From Victivallales bacterium (GTDB lineage Bacteria > Verrucomicrobiota > Lentisphaeria > Oligosphaerales > Oligosphaeraceae), in contig JAFRLP010000128.1 of assembly GCA_017431185.1 (NCBI GenBank), forward strand, positions 1-19,882: a stretch of DNA of 19,882 nt. The letters are read 5' to 3'. Below are positions 7,516 through 15,698 of the stretch, one piece after another. Every line of letters starts with the position of its first letter. Within the stretch, counting starts at the first letter, position 1. A model generated the notes under the pieces. The model ran no database searches and was not told where the DNA came from. It worked only from the letters and a program-made list of their open reading frames with translations. The position numbers and the translations under genes were made by a program.

Positions 7516-8573
7516 GCCTGCTGGAGTGTACATTGCGGCGGATTGAGCCGGGTGACCGAGGCTGCCGTGAGGCTGCGATTCGTCGCATCCATCAGATGAC
7601 CATGCCACGCTGGGCATTGGGGCGGGTGCTGGATTTGGCGGTCGATTTAGCTGGCATGACCCGTAGTTTGGACATTCCCGTGGCTCGCAAGGAAATCGTG
7701 CTGATGGCGGGCGACCACGGCGTTGTCGCGGAGGGCGTTTGCCCGCAGCCTTCTGAGGTGACCGCCCAGATGGTGCGCAATTTTTGCCGGGGCGGCGGTG
7801 GCGTGAATGTCCTGGCCCAGGTGGCGCGCGCCCACGTCACGCTGGTGGACATGGGAGTGGCCGCCGATTTGACGGGACTGCCTTTGCTCCATCGCAAAAT
7901 CGCCTGGGGGACGCGGAACATGCTCCATGCCCCCGCCATGACCCGTCAGCAGGCCGTGACTGCCGTGGAGACGGGAATTGCCCTGGCGGAGGCTTTGGTG
8001 GCGGACGGCGCGCAGGTCATTGCGCCTGGCGAAATGGGCATCGGCAACTCCACGCCCGCCACGGCGATTCTCGCTGTCCTGGCTCATGCGGATGACCCCG
8101 CCCCCTTCACTGGGCAGGGAGCGGGGTTGCCGGCGGAACGGCTTGCGCACAAGGCCGAGGTCATCCGCCAGGCCATCGCGCTTCATCGCCCTGACCCGGA
8201 GGATGCCCTGGACGTGCTGGCGAAGGTCGGCGGCTTTGAAATCGGCGGCATCGCAGGGCTTGTGCTGGGGGCTGCGGCCCGCCGCTGTCCGGTTCTGCTG
8301 GATGGCTTCATCTCCACCGCCGGCGCGTTGCTGGCCACCACCATCTGCCCGACGGCTGGCGAGTACCTCATTCTTGCCCATGGCAGTGCCGAACCGGGGC
8401 ATGTCGCCATGGCGCGAATGCTGGGAAAACGCCCGCTTCTGGATTTGGGGCTGAGGCTGGGGGAGGGCACTGGCGCCGCTTTGGCGATGCCTCTGCTGGA
8501 CTCGGCCTCCGCCCTGATGAACCAGATGACCACCTTTACGGATGCCCAGGTCACCGAACAGGGACTGGGATAG
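7512..8573 (+). CDS. cobT: Nicotinate-nucleotide--dimethylbenzimidazole phosphoribosyltransferase
   Basis: This enzyme moves the phosphoribosyl group of nicotinate mononucleotide to a lower-ligand base such as dimethylbenzimidazole, making alpha-ribazole phosphate. Its 353 residues compare with about 356-359 in enterobacteria. Visible motifs are MAGDHGV (65-71), the glycine-rich FCRGGGGVNVL (91-101), PGEMGIGNSTPAT (172-184), a DGFISTAGALLA stretch (264-275) and LGEGTGAALAMPLL (316-329). The last contains the catalytic glutamate (E318). The ATG overlaps the cobU stop and is preceded by GGAGG, so translation is coupled. The actual base used cannot be told from sequence. Confidence 0.95.
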   Translation: MSLLECTLRRIEPGDRGCREAAIRRIHQMTMPRWALGRVLDLAVDLAGMTRSLDIPVARKEIVLMAGDHGVVAEGVCPQPSEVTAQMVRNFCRGGGGVNVLAQVARAHVTLVDMGVAADLTGLPLLHRKIAWGTRNMLHAPAMTRQQAVTAVETGIALAEALVADGAQVIAPGEMGIGNSTPATAILAVLAHADDPAPFTGQGAGLPAERLAHKAEVIRQAIALHRPDPEDALDVLAKVGGFEIGGIAGLVLGAAARRCPVLLDGFISTAGALLATTICPTAGEYLILAHGSAEPGHVAMARMLGKRPLLDLGLRLGEGTGAALAMPLLDSASALMNQMTTFTDAQVTEQGLG

Positions 8574-8664
8574 AACCCTTTCACCAATCCTTTTGCTCAC
8601 TGTTCAGCCCACCCGCCGCCGGATTTGCCACTTGAACTTGACATGCCAGGCGTGAGACCCCAAC

Positions 8665-8696
8665 CTGCCCGCGAGGCCTTTAGGCCTCGCGGGCAG
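8665..8696. other. Perfect 14-bp hairpin between cobT and cobS
   Basis: CTGCCCGCGAGGCC (8665-8678) and its exact complement (8683-8696) enclose a 4-base loop, TTTA. The hairpin ends 11 bases before the first possible cobS start codon. No T tract follows on either strand, so it is not a standard intrinsic terminator. In mRNA it would be extremely stable and could hide or limit the cobS ribosome site, or mark a processing site. The remainder of the 134-base cobT-cobS spacer (8574-8707) shows no open frame and no convincing cobalamin riboswitch. Confidence 0.75.
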
Positions 8697-8707
8697 AAGT
8701 AGCCTGG

Positions 8708-9481
8708 TTGTCAGAATACTCCCTCTTTTTTCCTGCCTTGAGAACTCTGCTTGCAGCCATATCCATGCTTTCTGTTCTTCCGTTGGGCCGGTTTTGCCCG
8801 ACGGAACAGGAACTGAAGCGTTCCATGAACCTCTTCCCGCTGGTCGGTGTACTCTTCGCCCTGATAGCCTGGGGCGTTATCCGGGGAATGCAGAGCCTCT
8901 CTCTGCCACCGGAAATCCAGGCAATGGTTTTGGCCTTGCTGCCGGAGGCCCTCGCCAAAGGATTCCATCTGGATGGCTTGGCGGATACGGCGGACGCCTT
9001 CCTGTCAGGACGTGATTCCGCCCGCAAACTGGAAATCATGCGAGACAGCCGTATCGGCACGATGGGCGTACTGGCCATCTTTGCAGTCCTGGGACTCAAA
9101 TGCGCCTTGCTCCAGCCGTTGGCGCGCGCGGGAGGCCCCGCCCTGCCGCTTGGCTACGCACTGATGCTGCTGGCTGGACGCACTGGCATTCTGGTTCACA
9201 TTGCCACCAGCCGCTACGCCCGTCCCGAGGGACTGGGCAAAATTTGGTTTGCGTCACGTCCCTGGGCGGGGATATTCCTGGGGATTCTGCTTCTGGCCGT
9301 CTGCGGGGGATTGCGGTTTTCGCTGTCCCGCAGCGCCGTCCTGCTGCTTCTGACGGTCGTGTTTCCCTGCCTGTGGAGCATGGTTTGCCGAATGCATATT
9401 GGAGGAGCCACAGGAGACACCATCGGCTGCTGCGAGGAACTCGGCGAACTGCTTGCGCTGGCTGCCCTGCTCAGAATCTGA
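8708..9481 (+). CDS. cobS: Adenosylcobinamide-GDP ribazoletransferase (cobalamin synthase)
   Basis: This integral membrane enzyme joins adenosyl-GDP-cobinamide to alpha-ribazole (phosphate), the last assembly step of cobalamin. The signature FHLDGLADTADAF is at about residues 86-98, with RKLEIMRDSRIGTMG just after it. Several hydrophobic membrane segments follow, and the C-terminal GGATGDTIGCCEELGEL is conserved in the family. Length is 257 residues from a TTG at 8708. The start is uncertain: TTG 8708, TTG 8738 (giving LRTLLAAISMLSVLPL, which resembles typical N-termini) and ATG 8765 are all in frame, and none has a strong ribosome site. The 3' 228 bases are overlapped antisense by tlyA. Confidence 0.92.
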   Translation: MSEYSLFFPALRTLLAAISMLSVLPLGRFCPTEQELKRSMNLFPLVGVLFALIAWGVIRGMQSLSLPPEIQAMVLALLPEALAKGFHLDGLADTADAFLSGRDSARKLEIMRDSRIGTMGVLAIFAVLGLKCALLQPLARAGGPALPLGYALMLLAGRTGILVHIATSRYARPEGLGKIWFASRPWAGIFLGILLLAVCGGLRFSLSRSAVLLLLTVVFPCLWSMVCRMHIGGATGDTIGCCEELGELLALAALLRI

Positions 9482-10210
9482 TTGGCTGCCAAACACCGCC
9501 AGGTACTCCTGGTTGCCGTTGGGGCCAAGGATGGGGGAGGGGAGGGCGCCCAGAGGACGCCAGCCCAGTTCCTCCCCGCAGGCCACCACCTTCGCCACAC
9601 AGCGTTCACGCACACCCGGGTCACGGACCACTCCGCCAGAGCCGATGTCCGACCTGCCGGCCTCGAACTGGGGCTTGACCAGAATGATGGCGGTGAAATT
9701 CTCCGCCAGCAGAGGTGCGCAGGCTGGCAGTACCTTGGTCACCGAAATGAAGGAGAGGTCGCCCGTCAGCACACCTATCGGTTCAGGTATCAGGCTGCGG
9801 TTCAGATTTCGCGCATTGGTCTGCTCCAGCGACACGACCCTGGGGTCGGCGCGCAGTTTGGGGTGGAGTTGGCCGGTGCCCACATCGACGGCATAGACAC
9901 GCGCCGCGCCGTAGGAAAGCAGCACGTCGGTGAAGCCGCCGGTGGAGGCTCCCAGGTCCAGGCAGACACGCCCCTTGACGGGCGGGTGGAAGGCGTCCAG
10001 CGCGGCGAGCAGCTTCTCCGCGCCGCGGCTGACGTAGCGCGGCCCGTCCGCCAATTGGAGCGCCTGGGACTCCTCCAGCATCTGGCTGGGTTTGCGGACA
10101 GGGGAGCCGTCCGCCAGCAGGGCCTTGCCGGACTCGATGGCGAGCCTGGCGGCGGAACGGCTGGGGCAGAGGCCTTGCCTGGCCAGCAACTCGTCAGCAC
10201 GGACTTTCAT
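9254..10210 (-). CDS. tlyA: TlyA-family rRNA methyltransferase with unusual C-terminal tail
   Basis: This is an S4-domain plus FtsJ-like methyltransferase. The family includes enzymes that 2'-O-methylate rRNA and proteins labelled hemolysin A. Residues 1-60 form the S4 RNA-binding domain (MKVRADELLARQGLCPSR). RGAEKL follows at 63-68, the SAM site DLGASTGGFTD at 85-95, DLSFIS at 151-156 and LVKPQFEAG at 177-185. The conserved core ends at about residue 240 (GNQEYLAVFG). The frame then continues for about 75 Q-, K-, P- and S-rich residues until a TGA at 9254-9256, crossing the antisense of the cobS 3' end. Family members are usually 240-275 residues, whereas this one is 318. The ATG at 10210 overlaps the galM 3' end by 17 bases, so the two genes are probably co-transcribed. 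Confidence 0.9.
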   Translation of the reverse strand: MKVRADELLARQGLCPSRSAARLAIESGKALLADGSPVRKPSQMLEESQALQLADGPRYVSRGAEKLLAALDAFHPPVKGRVCLDLGASTGGFTDVLLSYGAARVYAVDVGTGQLHPKLRADPRVVSLEQTNARNLNRSLIPEPIGVLTGDLSFISVTKVLPACAPLLAENFTAIILVKPQFEAGRSDIGSGGVVRDPGVRERCVAKVVACGEELGWRPLGALPSPILGPNGNQEYLAVFGSQSDSEQGSQRKQFAEFLAAADGVSCGSSNMHSANHAPQAGKHDRQKQQDGAAGQRKPQSPADGQKQNPQEYPRPGT

Positions 10211-11228
10211 TCTTGCCCAAGACCTTGAATTTGTAGTAAGTGAAGAACTCGAAGTTGAAGCGCTTGCCAGGTTTGGCGATGGAGTCGGGGAAGTTGGGGT
10301 GGTTGGGCGCGTCGGGGCAATGCTGGCTTTCCAGGCAGATGGCGCAGTGCGGAGCGCAGGGGCGTCCATCCTTGCCGATGGGGGGATTTTTCCCGAAGCC
10401 GTTGGCTGTGTAGATGCCCAGGGCGGGCGCGGTGCCATGGACTTTCATGCAGATTCCCGTGTCAGGGGAGAAGATTTCGAGAGTCCTGAAATTGGGGGTG
10501 TACTCGTGATTGACCAGGATGTGGTCGTACCCGTTGAAGCGCGCCAGTTCTGGATCCTGCGGAGTCTCCAGCAGTTTGGAGAGGGGGCGGGGACGGCGGA
10601 AATCGAGGACACCGCCGTCAACGGGCAGGATTCTCCCCGTCGGAATGCAGTGGTTGTCCGACTCCAGGTAGTAGTCGAATTCGCTGGTGACGATGTGGTT
10701 GCCGATGGGGTCCGCGTCATGTCCATTCAGATTGAAGTAGGTGTGGTTGGTGAAACTCACGGGGCAGGGTTTGCTGACCGTGCCAAAGTAGCCGACGAGC
10801 AGCGTGTCGTCCTCCTCTATGGAGAAGGAGGCGCACACCTCCAGCGATCCGGGGAAGCCCTGGTCTCCGTCCGGACTTTCCAGTTCCAGAAGGATGTTGT
10901 CCTGCTTGAGCCAGCTGACCCGGAACGGGCGTGTGTCGTAGCAATCGGGCCCGCTGTGGAGGCAGGCTCCGTAGGTGGTGTTGACGGGGAGGTCGTGGCG
11001 TTTGCCGTCCAGGCAGAAACTGCCGTTGGCGATGCGGTTGGCGTAGCGCCCGACCGTTGAGCCGAAGTGATGCCGATTGGTCAGATACTCCTCTTCGTCA
11101 CGGTAGCCGACCACGATGTCGCGGTCAACGCCATGGCGGTCGGGGATGTGGATTTCGCGGATGACCGCCCCAAGGTCTGATACCACGACCCGGATTCCAT
11201 GACGATTCTCCAATGTGTGCAGTGCCAT
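10194..11228 (-). CDS. galM: Aldose 1-epimerase (mutarotase)
   Basis: This 344-residue cytoplasmic enzyme interconverts alpha and beta anomers of galactose, glucose and similar sugars. Motifs are GRYANRIANGSF (60-71), LHSG (90-93), the catalytic-acid region SFTNHTYFNLNG with H162, and AICLESQHCPDAPNHPNFP with catalytic base E300. The ATG at 11228 follows AAAGGAG closely. No other galactose-pathway gene is adjacent. It shares its transcript with tlyA, which is a chance-looking pairing, and is divergent from comM. Confidence 0.95.
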   Translation of the reverse strand: MALHTLENRHGIRVVVSDLGAVIREIHIPDRHGVDRDIVVGYRDEEEYLTNRHHFGSTVGRYANRIANGSFCLDGKRHDLPVNTTYGACLHSGPDCYDTRPFRVSWLKQDNILLELESPDGDQGFPGSLEVCASFSIEEDDTLLVGYFGTVSKPCPVSFTNHTYFNLNGHDADPIGNHIVTSEFDYYLESDNHCIPTGRILPVDGGVLDFRRPRPLSKLLETPQDPELARFNGYDHILVNHEYTPNFRTLEIFSPDTGICMKVHGTAPALGIYTANGFGKNPPIGKDGRPCAPHCAICLESQHCPDAPNHPNFPDSIAKPGKRFNFEFFTYYKFKVLGKNESPC

Positions 11229-11275
11229 TCATTCACTCCTTTTTCTGTGGTTGTCTTATGCTTGACTCGCCTATT

Positions 11276-11303
11276 ATTTTATCACCAAAAATCGGTTTTG
11301 CAA
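11276..11303 (-). promoter_or_regulatory. Probable galM-tlyA promoter
   Basis: Read on the minus strand, TTGCAA (11303-11298) and TAAAAT (11281-11276) are separated by 16 bases, about 50 bases upstream of the galM ATG. The stretch is AT-rich compared with the flanking genes. Confidence 0.45.
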
Positions 11304-11357
11304 GCCATTATCCCGCCAATTTCTTTCATGGTAATGATTTTTTTTCTCTGACACCTA

Positions 11358-11386
11358 TTGACATTTGTTTAAATGCAGTCTATATT
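11358..11386 (+). promoter_or_regulatory. Strong sigma70-type promoter of comM
   Basis: TTGACA (11358-11363) matches the -35 consensus exactly. TATATT (11381-11386) follows after 17 bases. Start of transcription would be near 11393, giving a leader of about 48 bases before the comM ATG. This is the best promoter match in the window. Confidence 0.75.
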
Positions 11387-11440
11387 AAGCCTTTGATGAA
11401 TTTGTAAAGTTTATATGGAGAAAATAGGACAAGAGAACAA

Positions 11441-12985
11441 ATGCAAGCACAAATTTACAGCGCCGCCATTCTGGGAGTGGAGGCCAAGACCGTGGAAATC
11501 GAGGTGACCGCCACCGCCGAGCGCGATGCGGACAAGGCCCCCGTCTGGATTCTGGTCGGTCTGCCGGACGCGGCCATCCGCGAGAGCAAGGAACGGGTCT
11601 GGAATGCGCTCCACTCCAGCAAACTCTTCCTGACCCTCACCCGCACCATCATCAATCTCGCCCCTGCGGATTTGCGGAAGAGCGGCACGTCGTTTGACCT
11701 GCCGATTGCCCTCGGAGTCATCGCCGCCAACAATCTGCTGGACTCCGACCGTCTCAAGGGGGTCATGGCGATTGGGGAATTGGCTTTGAACGGGACGGTG
11801 CGCCCCGTGCGCGGCGCACTGCCCGTGGCGATGCACGCGCGCCGGATGGGGATGAAATGCCTCCTGGTCCCGGCTGAGAACGCCACCGAGGCCGCCGCCG
11901 CCACGGGGCTGACGGTCATCGGTGTCCGCTCTCTGGCGCAGGCCCTGCGTTTCCTGCAAGGCACGGAGACGCTGGCCCCGACTGTCGTCAATGTCCAGGA
12001 GATGTTCAACCGCACCTACCTGAATGTGCCGGATTACCTGGATGTGAAGGGACAGGAGTCCGCCAAGCGAGCCATGGTCATCGCCGCGGCGGGAAACCAC
12101 CATGTCCTGCTGTTCGGACAGCCTGGCACGGGCAAGAGCATGATTGCCAAGCGGCTGCCGGGAATCATGCCGCCTCTCTCTTTGGACGAAGCGCTGGAGG
12201 TGACCAAAATCCACAGCATCGCCGGTCTGCTTGACCCAAGGGACGGCCTGATTGTCCAGCGCCCTTTCCGCAGCCCCCATCACACCATCAGCGATGCGGG
12301 ACTGGCCGGGGGGCAGAGCATACCCCGCCCTGGTGAAATCAGTCTGGCGCATCGGGGCGTGCTTTTCCTGGACGAGTTGCCCGAGTTCCGCCGCAATGTG
12401 CTGGAGGTGATGCGGCAGCCTCTGGAAAATGGCGAGGTGACCATCTCGCGCGCCACGGGGACTTTTGCGTTTCCCGCGCAGATCATGCTGGTGGCGGCGA
12501 TGAACCCTTGTCCTTGCGGGTACTACGGTTCGCCAAACCATCCCTGCAAATGCTCCCGTTTCCAGATAGAGGCCTACCGCAGCCGGATTTCGGGGCCATT
12601 GCTGGACAGAATCGACATGCATATCGAGGTGGCCCCGCTGTCGGACGAACTGCTCACCGCCCGCCGAAACGGCGAGACCTCCGCCTCCATGCGGGCGAAG
12701 GTTCTGGCGGCAAGGCAAATACAGAATCAGCGCTACGAGGGGACTGGCATTCGGGACAACGCCTCTCTGGCCGGAAGTGCGCTGGACAGGTTCTGCCCCC
12801 TTTCGCAGGAGTGCATCAACGCCCTCAAGTTCGTCATCAGCCAACTCCAGCTTTCGGCGCGCGCCTACGACCGCATTCTGCGCGTTGCGCGCACCATCGC
12901 CGACCTGGAGGGGGGCGGGCCGATTACCCCATGGCACATCAACGAGGCAGCCAGTTACCGCATCCTCGACCGGCCAAACTGGTGA
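11441..12985 (+). CDS. comM: YifB/ComM-family Mg-chelatase-like AAA ATPase
   Basis: This 514-residue AAA+ protein belongs to the ComM family, known in naturally transformable bacteria as a helicase that promotes branch migration during integration of foreign DNA. It is also widespread in other bacteria. The N-terminal Lon-protease-like fold (1-175) contains VGLPDAAIRESKERV and DLPIALGVIAA. The AAA core has Walker A GQPGTGKS (226-233), the SPHHTISDAGLAGG signature (278-291) and Walker B VLFLDEL (307-313). A CPCGYYG...CKC cysteine cluster (C357, C359, C369, C371) and a helical lid follow. Length is normal. The ATG at 11441 is preceded only by a weak purine-rich AGGACAAGAG stretch. The gene stands alone, convergent with the gene to its right. 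Confidence 0.94.
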   Translation: MQAQIYSAAILGVEAKTVEIEVTATAERDADKAPVWILVGLPDAAIRESKERVWNALHSSKLFLTLTRTIINLAPADLRKSGTSFDLPIALGVIAANNLLDSDRLKGVMAIGELALNGTVRPVRGALPVAMHARRMGMKCLLVPAENATEAAAATGLTVIGVRSLAQALRFLQGTETLAPTVVNVQEMFNRTYLNVPDYLDVKGQESAKRAMVIAAAGNHHVLLFGQPGTGKSMIAKRLPGIMPPLSLDEALEVTKIHSIAGLLDPRDGLIVQRPFRSPHHTISDAGLAGGQSIPRPGEISLAHRGVLFLDELPEFRRNVLEVMRQPLENGEVTISRATGTFAFPAQIMLVAAMNPCPCGYYGSPNHPCKCSRFQIEAYRSRISGPLLDRIDMHIEVAPLSDELLTARRNGETSASMRAKVLAARQIQNQRYEGTGIRDNASLAGSALDRFCPLSQECINALKFVISQLQLSARAYDRILRVARTIADLEGGGPITPWHINEAASYRILDRPNW

Positions 12986-13041
12986 GGGTCTTTTCTGGCG
13001 GATTGCCTTCTGGCTAAATTTTGGGGGTAAAGATTTGGCTT

Positions 13042-14946
13042 TTAAGCCTCAGAGTAGCGGAATACAATGGGGTGCAGGGGAAGGAGTTGCTGGGCGACGC
13101 GCAGACCTTGGGGAGTTCGCATGACGGGCACGTTCTCCCATGTTCCCTCTGGCGTCAGCATTTGCAGGCTGGCTGGGAGATGCGTGCCCGCCAGCGGAAT
13201 GTCTTCAAGGATGTCGTTGGAGCAGTTGCAGACGTAGAATACCTCGCCTGAGGCGGAATCTCCCTTCTGCAAAATGACTCGCTGGTCGCCGTCGTAGTAG
13301 AGCGGGAGTTCCTGGAAATCCTTGAGAATCATCCGCAACTGCAATTTGCGCGTTTCATTGAGAAGGAAGAAGGCGCTGAGGCTGAAATCGACGATGTAGG
13401 CCCCGAAGGTGACGACGGTTCCTCCAAGACGATTGCGGAAACGGAGGACGCCAGGTCCGAGGGCCTGGCGCTCCTGGGCAAGCATCCAGCCCTTGTGGTA
13501 GAAGTTGGAGAGGATTTCCGCGTCAGGATGGATGTGCTCAAACACATTGGCGAAAGGCGAGCCAGTGATGACATGGGATGCGCCGTCGGGCGTGTTGAAT
13601 TCCTCGCAGGAGACCTTGTTCTCTGGCTTCGTAATGGCATCGTAGCCTACGAGCGAGGCAAATCCGCGCTTGGCGATGGCATCCCCCGCCAGACCATCCA
13701 GAATGACGTTCCCCTTGAGAATCTCCAGCAACTGTGGGTCCGAGAACAGGCTGACGGAATGTCCCGCGAGCATGGACGGCCCGCCGTCGGGATGGCTGTA
13801 GCGGAAGGGCAGTCCCATTCGCGAGAACACCGCCGCGCCCCAGTTCAGGCGCTCATCTGCCTGGGGTCTGGTTGGCATCGGAATGGGGACGCTGAAGCCC
13901 CGCCAGGTGGCGTTAAGGTCGCGGATGGCCTGATACATTCCCGCGTATGTCGCCAATGTCCTGCGGTAGGCAATGCCCGATGAAGGCTCGTAGTCGGAGA
14001 GGCGTGTGACCCACAGTTTCGCTCCGGCGTACCCTTGCAGCAGCGCCAACGTGATGTTGGCATGCATGACGGCGCTGTCGGTGGAATAGCGGTTTTGCGG
14101 GCAGGTGTCTGCCTCGGTCAGGACACTGTATGCGGCGGGCAACGCAAGTCTTTGGGTGCATGTCGCGAACAGCCAGTCGCCGAAGTCGGCGGGATTGTTG
14201 CGGAGATACCGTCCATTGTTGATTCGCACGACGATTTCCTGTCCAGGTGCGGCCAGCGTCTCGGCGATGGCGGGGGCATGGTGGAGGTCAGCAGCGCAGG
14301 CACAGAATGTGCATGGCATGGCGGGATTGTGCGCGTCAATGGCCTGACGGATGATTTTGGCGAGCACCTTGAGCGTGTCCCGCTGGAAATCGTCAAATTG
14401 CTTTTGCAGTGCGCAGTCGTTCTGAAGAGTCTCCGTAAGGGATTCCGCCGTATATTCCCTGCCCGTGAGTTGGTTGAACGCGGCGATGTGAAGAGGGCAG
14501 AAGCAGCCGTTGCGTCCTGTGAGCATTCGGAAATCATCGTCAACCATCATGAAGTCGGGCTGAAGGGAGGCGAGATGCGCAACGGTGTCGTGGAGATAGG
14601 CTTGGAACCCCTTGTCAAGAGGGCATATTGTGTATTGGTATTTCAGGTCGGCGCGGCGGAAATTCTGATATGGCGCACGGGAGTCAGGTATCCATCCATG
14701 CCCCATGGTTGCCTGAAGGAGGATGCCCGCCTTCAGGCCGTGCGCCTTGAGCGCATCGCGGTATTTCATGAATGCCTTTCCCAAAATGCGCGCCTTGTCG
14801 TAGGGGGGAGTCCCTTCGGGAACCAGAGTGAACTTGAAGGCGGTTTCGTCATAGTCTCCAGCCTGGGAGAGTTTCAGCAGGTCTTCGGCCACCTCTTCGA
14901 CATGGTTGTCGAACAATGGGGCGATGTTCACAAAGTGCAGTTTCAT
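13042..14946 (-). CDS. Uncharacterised glycoside-hydrolase-like protein
   Basis: This 634-residue protein has no signal peptide. Its N-terminal two thirds look like a TIM-barrel hydrolase. There is an acidic cluster FMMVDDDFRM (132-141), a CFCPLH segment (148-153), and strands ending in CACAADLHHAP and SVLTEADTCPQ, where the Glu could be catalytic. A middle segment with LFSDPQLLEILKGNVILDG resembles the GATase-like trimerisation domain of beta-galactosidase-type families. A beta-rich C-terminal domain closes the protein. The overall style is common among sugar-degrading proteins of Lentisphaerota and relatives, but no specific family or substrate can be assigned from sequence alone. AGGAG precedes the ATG. 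It starts 29 bases after the CorC-type gene and may be the last gene of that operon. Confidence 0.6.
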   Translation of the reverse strand: MKLHFVNIAPLFDNHVEEVAEDLLKLSQAGDYDETAFKFTLVPEGTPPYDKARILGKAFMKYRDALKAHGLKAGILLQATMGHGWIPDSRAPYQNFRRADLKYQYTICPLDKGFQAYLHDTVAHLASLQPDFMMVDDDFRMLTGRNGCFCPLHIAAFNQLTGREYTAESLTETLQNDCALQKQFDDFQRDTLKVLAKIIRQAIDAHNPAMPCTFCACAADLHHAPAIAETLAAPGQEIVVRINNGRYLRNNPADFGDWLFATCTQRLALPAAYSVLTEADTCPQNRYSTDSAVMHANITLALLQGYAGAKLWVTRLSDYEPSSGIAYRRTLATYAGMYQAIRDLNATWRGFSVPIPMPTRPQADERLNWGAAVFSRMGLPFRYSHPDGGPSMLAGHSVSLFSDPQLLEILKGNVILDGLAGDAIAKRGFASLVGYDAITKPENKVSCEEFNTPDGASHVITGSPFANVFEHIHPDAEILSNFYHKGWMLAQERQALGPGVLRFRNRLGGTVVTFGAYIVDFSLSAFFLLNETRKLQLRMILKDFQELPLYYDGDQRVILQKGDSASGEVFYVCNCSNDILEDIPLAGTHLPASLQMLTPEGTWENVPVMRTPQGLRVAQQLLPLHPIVFRYSEA

Positions 14947-14975
14947 GAATAGTTGTCTCCTGCGGGGCTGACTGA

Positions 14976-15671
14976 TTACGGCGTTCGGGTGAAGCGGAGT
15001 CGGGCGATGCGGTGGTTCGCCATTTCCAGCACCTTGATTCGCCAGCCGCGGTAATGGAGGCTGGCGCCCGGGCGCGGGACGCGCCCGAACAGGGTCAGGG
15101 CGAGACCGGCTGCCGTTTCAAATTCGGGGTCGGGCGGGAGCGGGATGCCGATGGTCTGCTCCAGGTCGTGGATATTCGCCTTGCCGTCACATTCATAGAT
15201 TCCTTCGCCCGCCTGGAGAATGGCGACTGCGTGCTGGTTGCGCAGGTCCTGTATGCCGCCGAGCAGCCTTCCCACCAGGTCTTCAGCCGTCACCAGCCCG
15301 ACCATTCCGCCGTATTCGTCCACAACGATGGCCATGGGGGAGGAGGAGGTCTGAGGCAATTCGTCAAGCAGGGCCCCGAAAGTCTTGTTTTCGGGGACAA
15401 ACAGCACGGAACGGTCAACCAGCGGGGCAATGGGCGTATGGCGGGTGTCGCTTCCTTCCATTCCAGGCGCGAAGATGCAGTGGCGCACGCTGATCACACC
15501 AATGATGTTGTCGATTCGCCCGTCATAGACGGGGAAGCGCGTGAAGCCCGTGTCGGCGGAGAGGCGCTCCACGTCCGCAACCGATGCAGTCAACGGCAGG
15601 GATTTGACTTCAACCAATGGGACGGCCAAATCGCCGACCATCTTGCTTTCCAGTTCCAGGGCGGAGGTCAT
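14976..15671 (-). pseudogene. CNNM/CorC-type protein 2, C-terminal half (CBS pair and CorC_HlyC domain)
   Basis: This 231-residue reading frame encodes a CBS-domain pair (TRFPVYDGRIDNIIGVI, then VVDEYGGMVGLVTAEDL). After it comes the small C-terminal CorC_HlyC domain found in CNNM/CorC magnesium-cobalt efflux-type proteins and so-called hemolysin C. It lies in exactly the same frame as the membrane domain encoded at 15699-16298 and continues it after a single TGA and nine codons. The in-frame homology starts before the ATG at 15671 (LIRNEARQIM is the usual linker helix). The ATG is therefore not a natural family start. Either this half is translated by read-through or re-initiation, or the gene is broken. 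GAGG lies about 11 bases upstream of the ATG, which is weak support for re-initiation. Confidence 0.75.
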
Positions 15672-15698
15672 GATTTGGCGCGCCTCGTTGCGGATGAG

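Noticed and set aside
8625..8675. A weak resemblance to B12-box sequence (GCCACTTG, then GCCAGG...GAGACC...CCTGCC) upstream of cobS.
   Set aside because: The spacing has extra bases compared with the conserved box, and the 134-base gap is too short for a full cobalamin riboswitch. The last part is simply the arm of the 14-bp hairpin.
13027..13041. A short GGCTT-TT-AAGCC palindrome around the end of the glycoside-hydrolase-like gene as a terminator.
   Set aside because: It has five pairs, a two-base loop and no T tract, and it overlaps the stop codon. It is too weak to call between these convergent genes.
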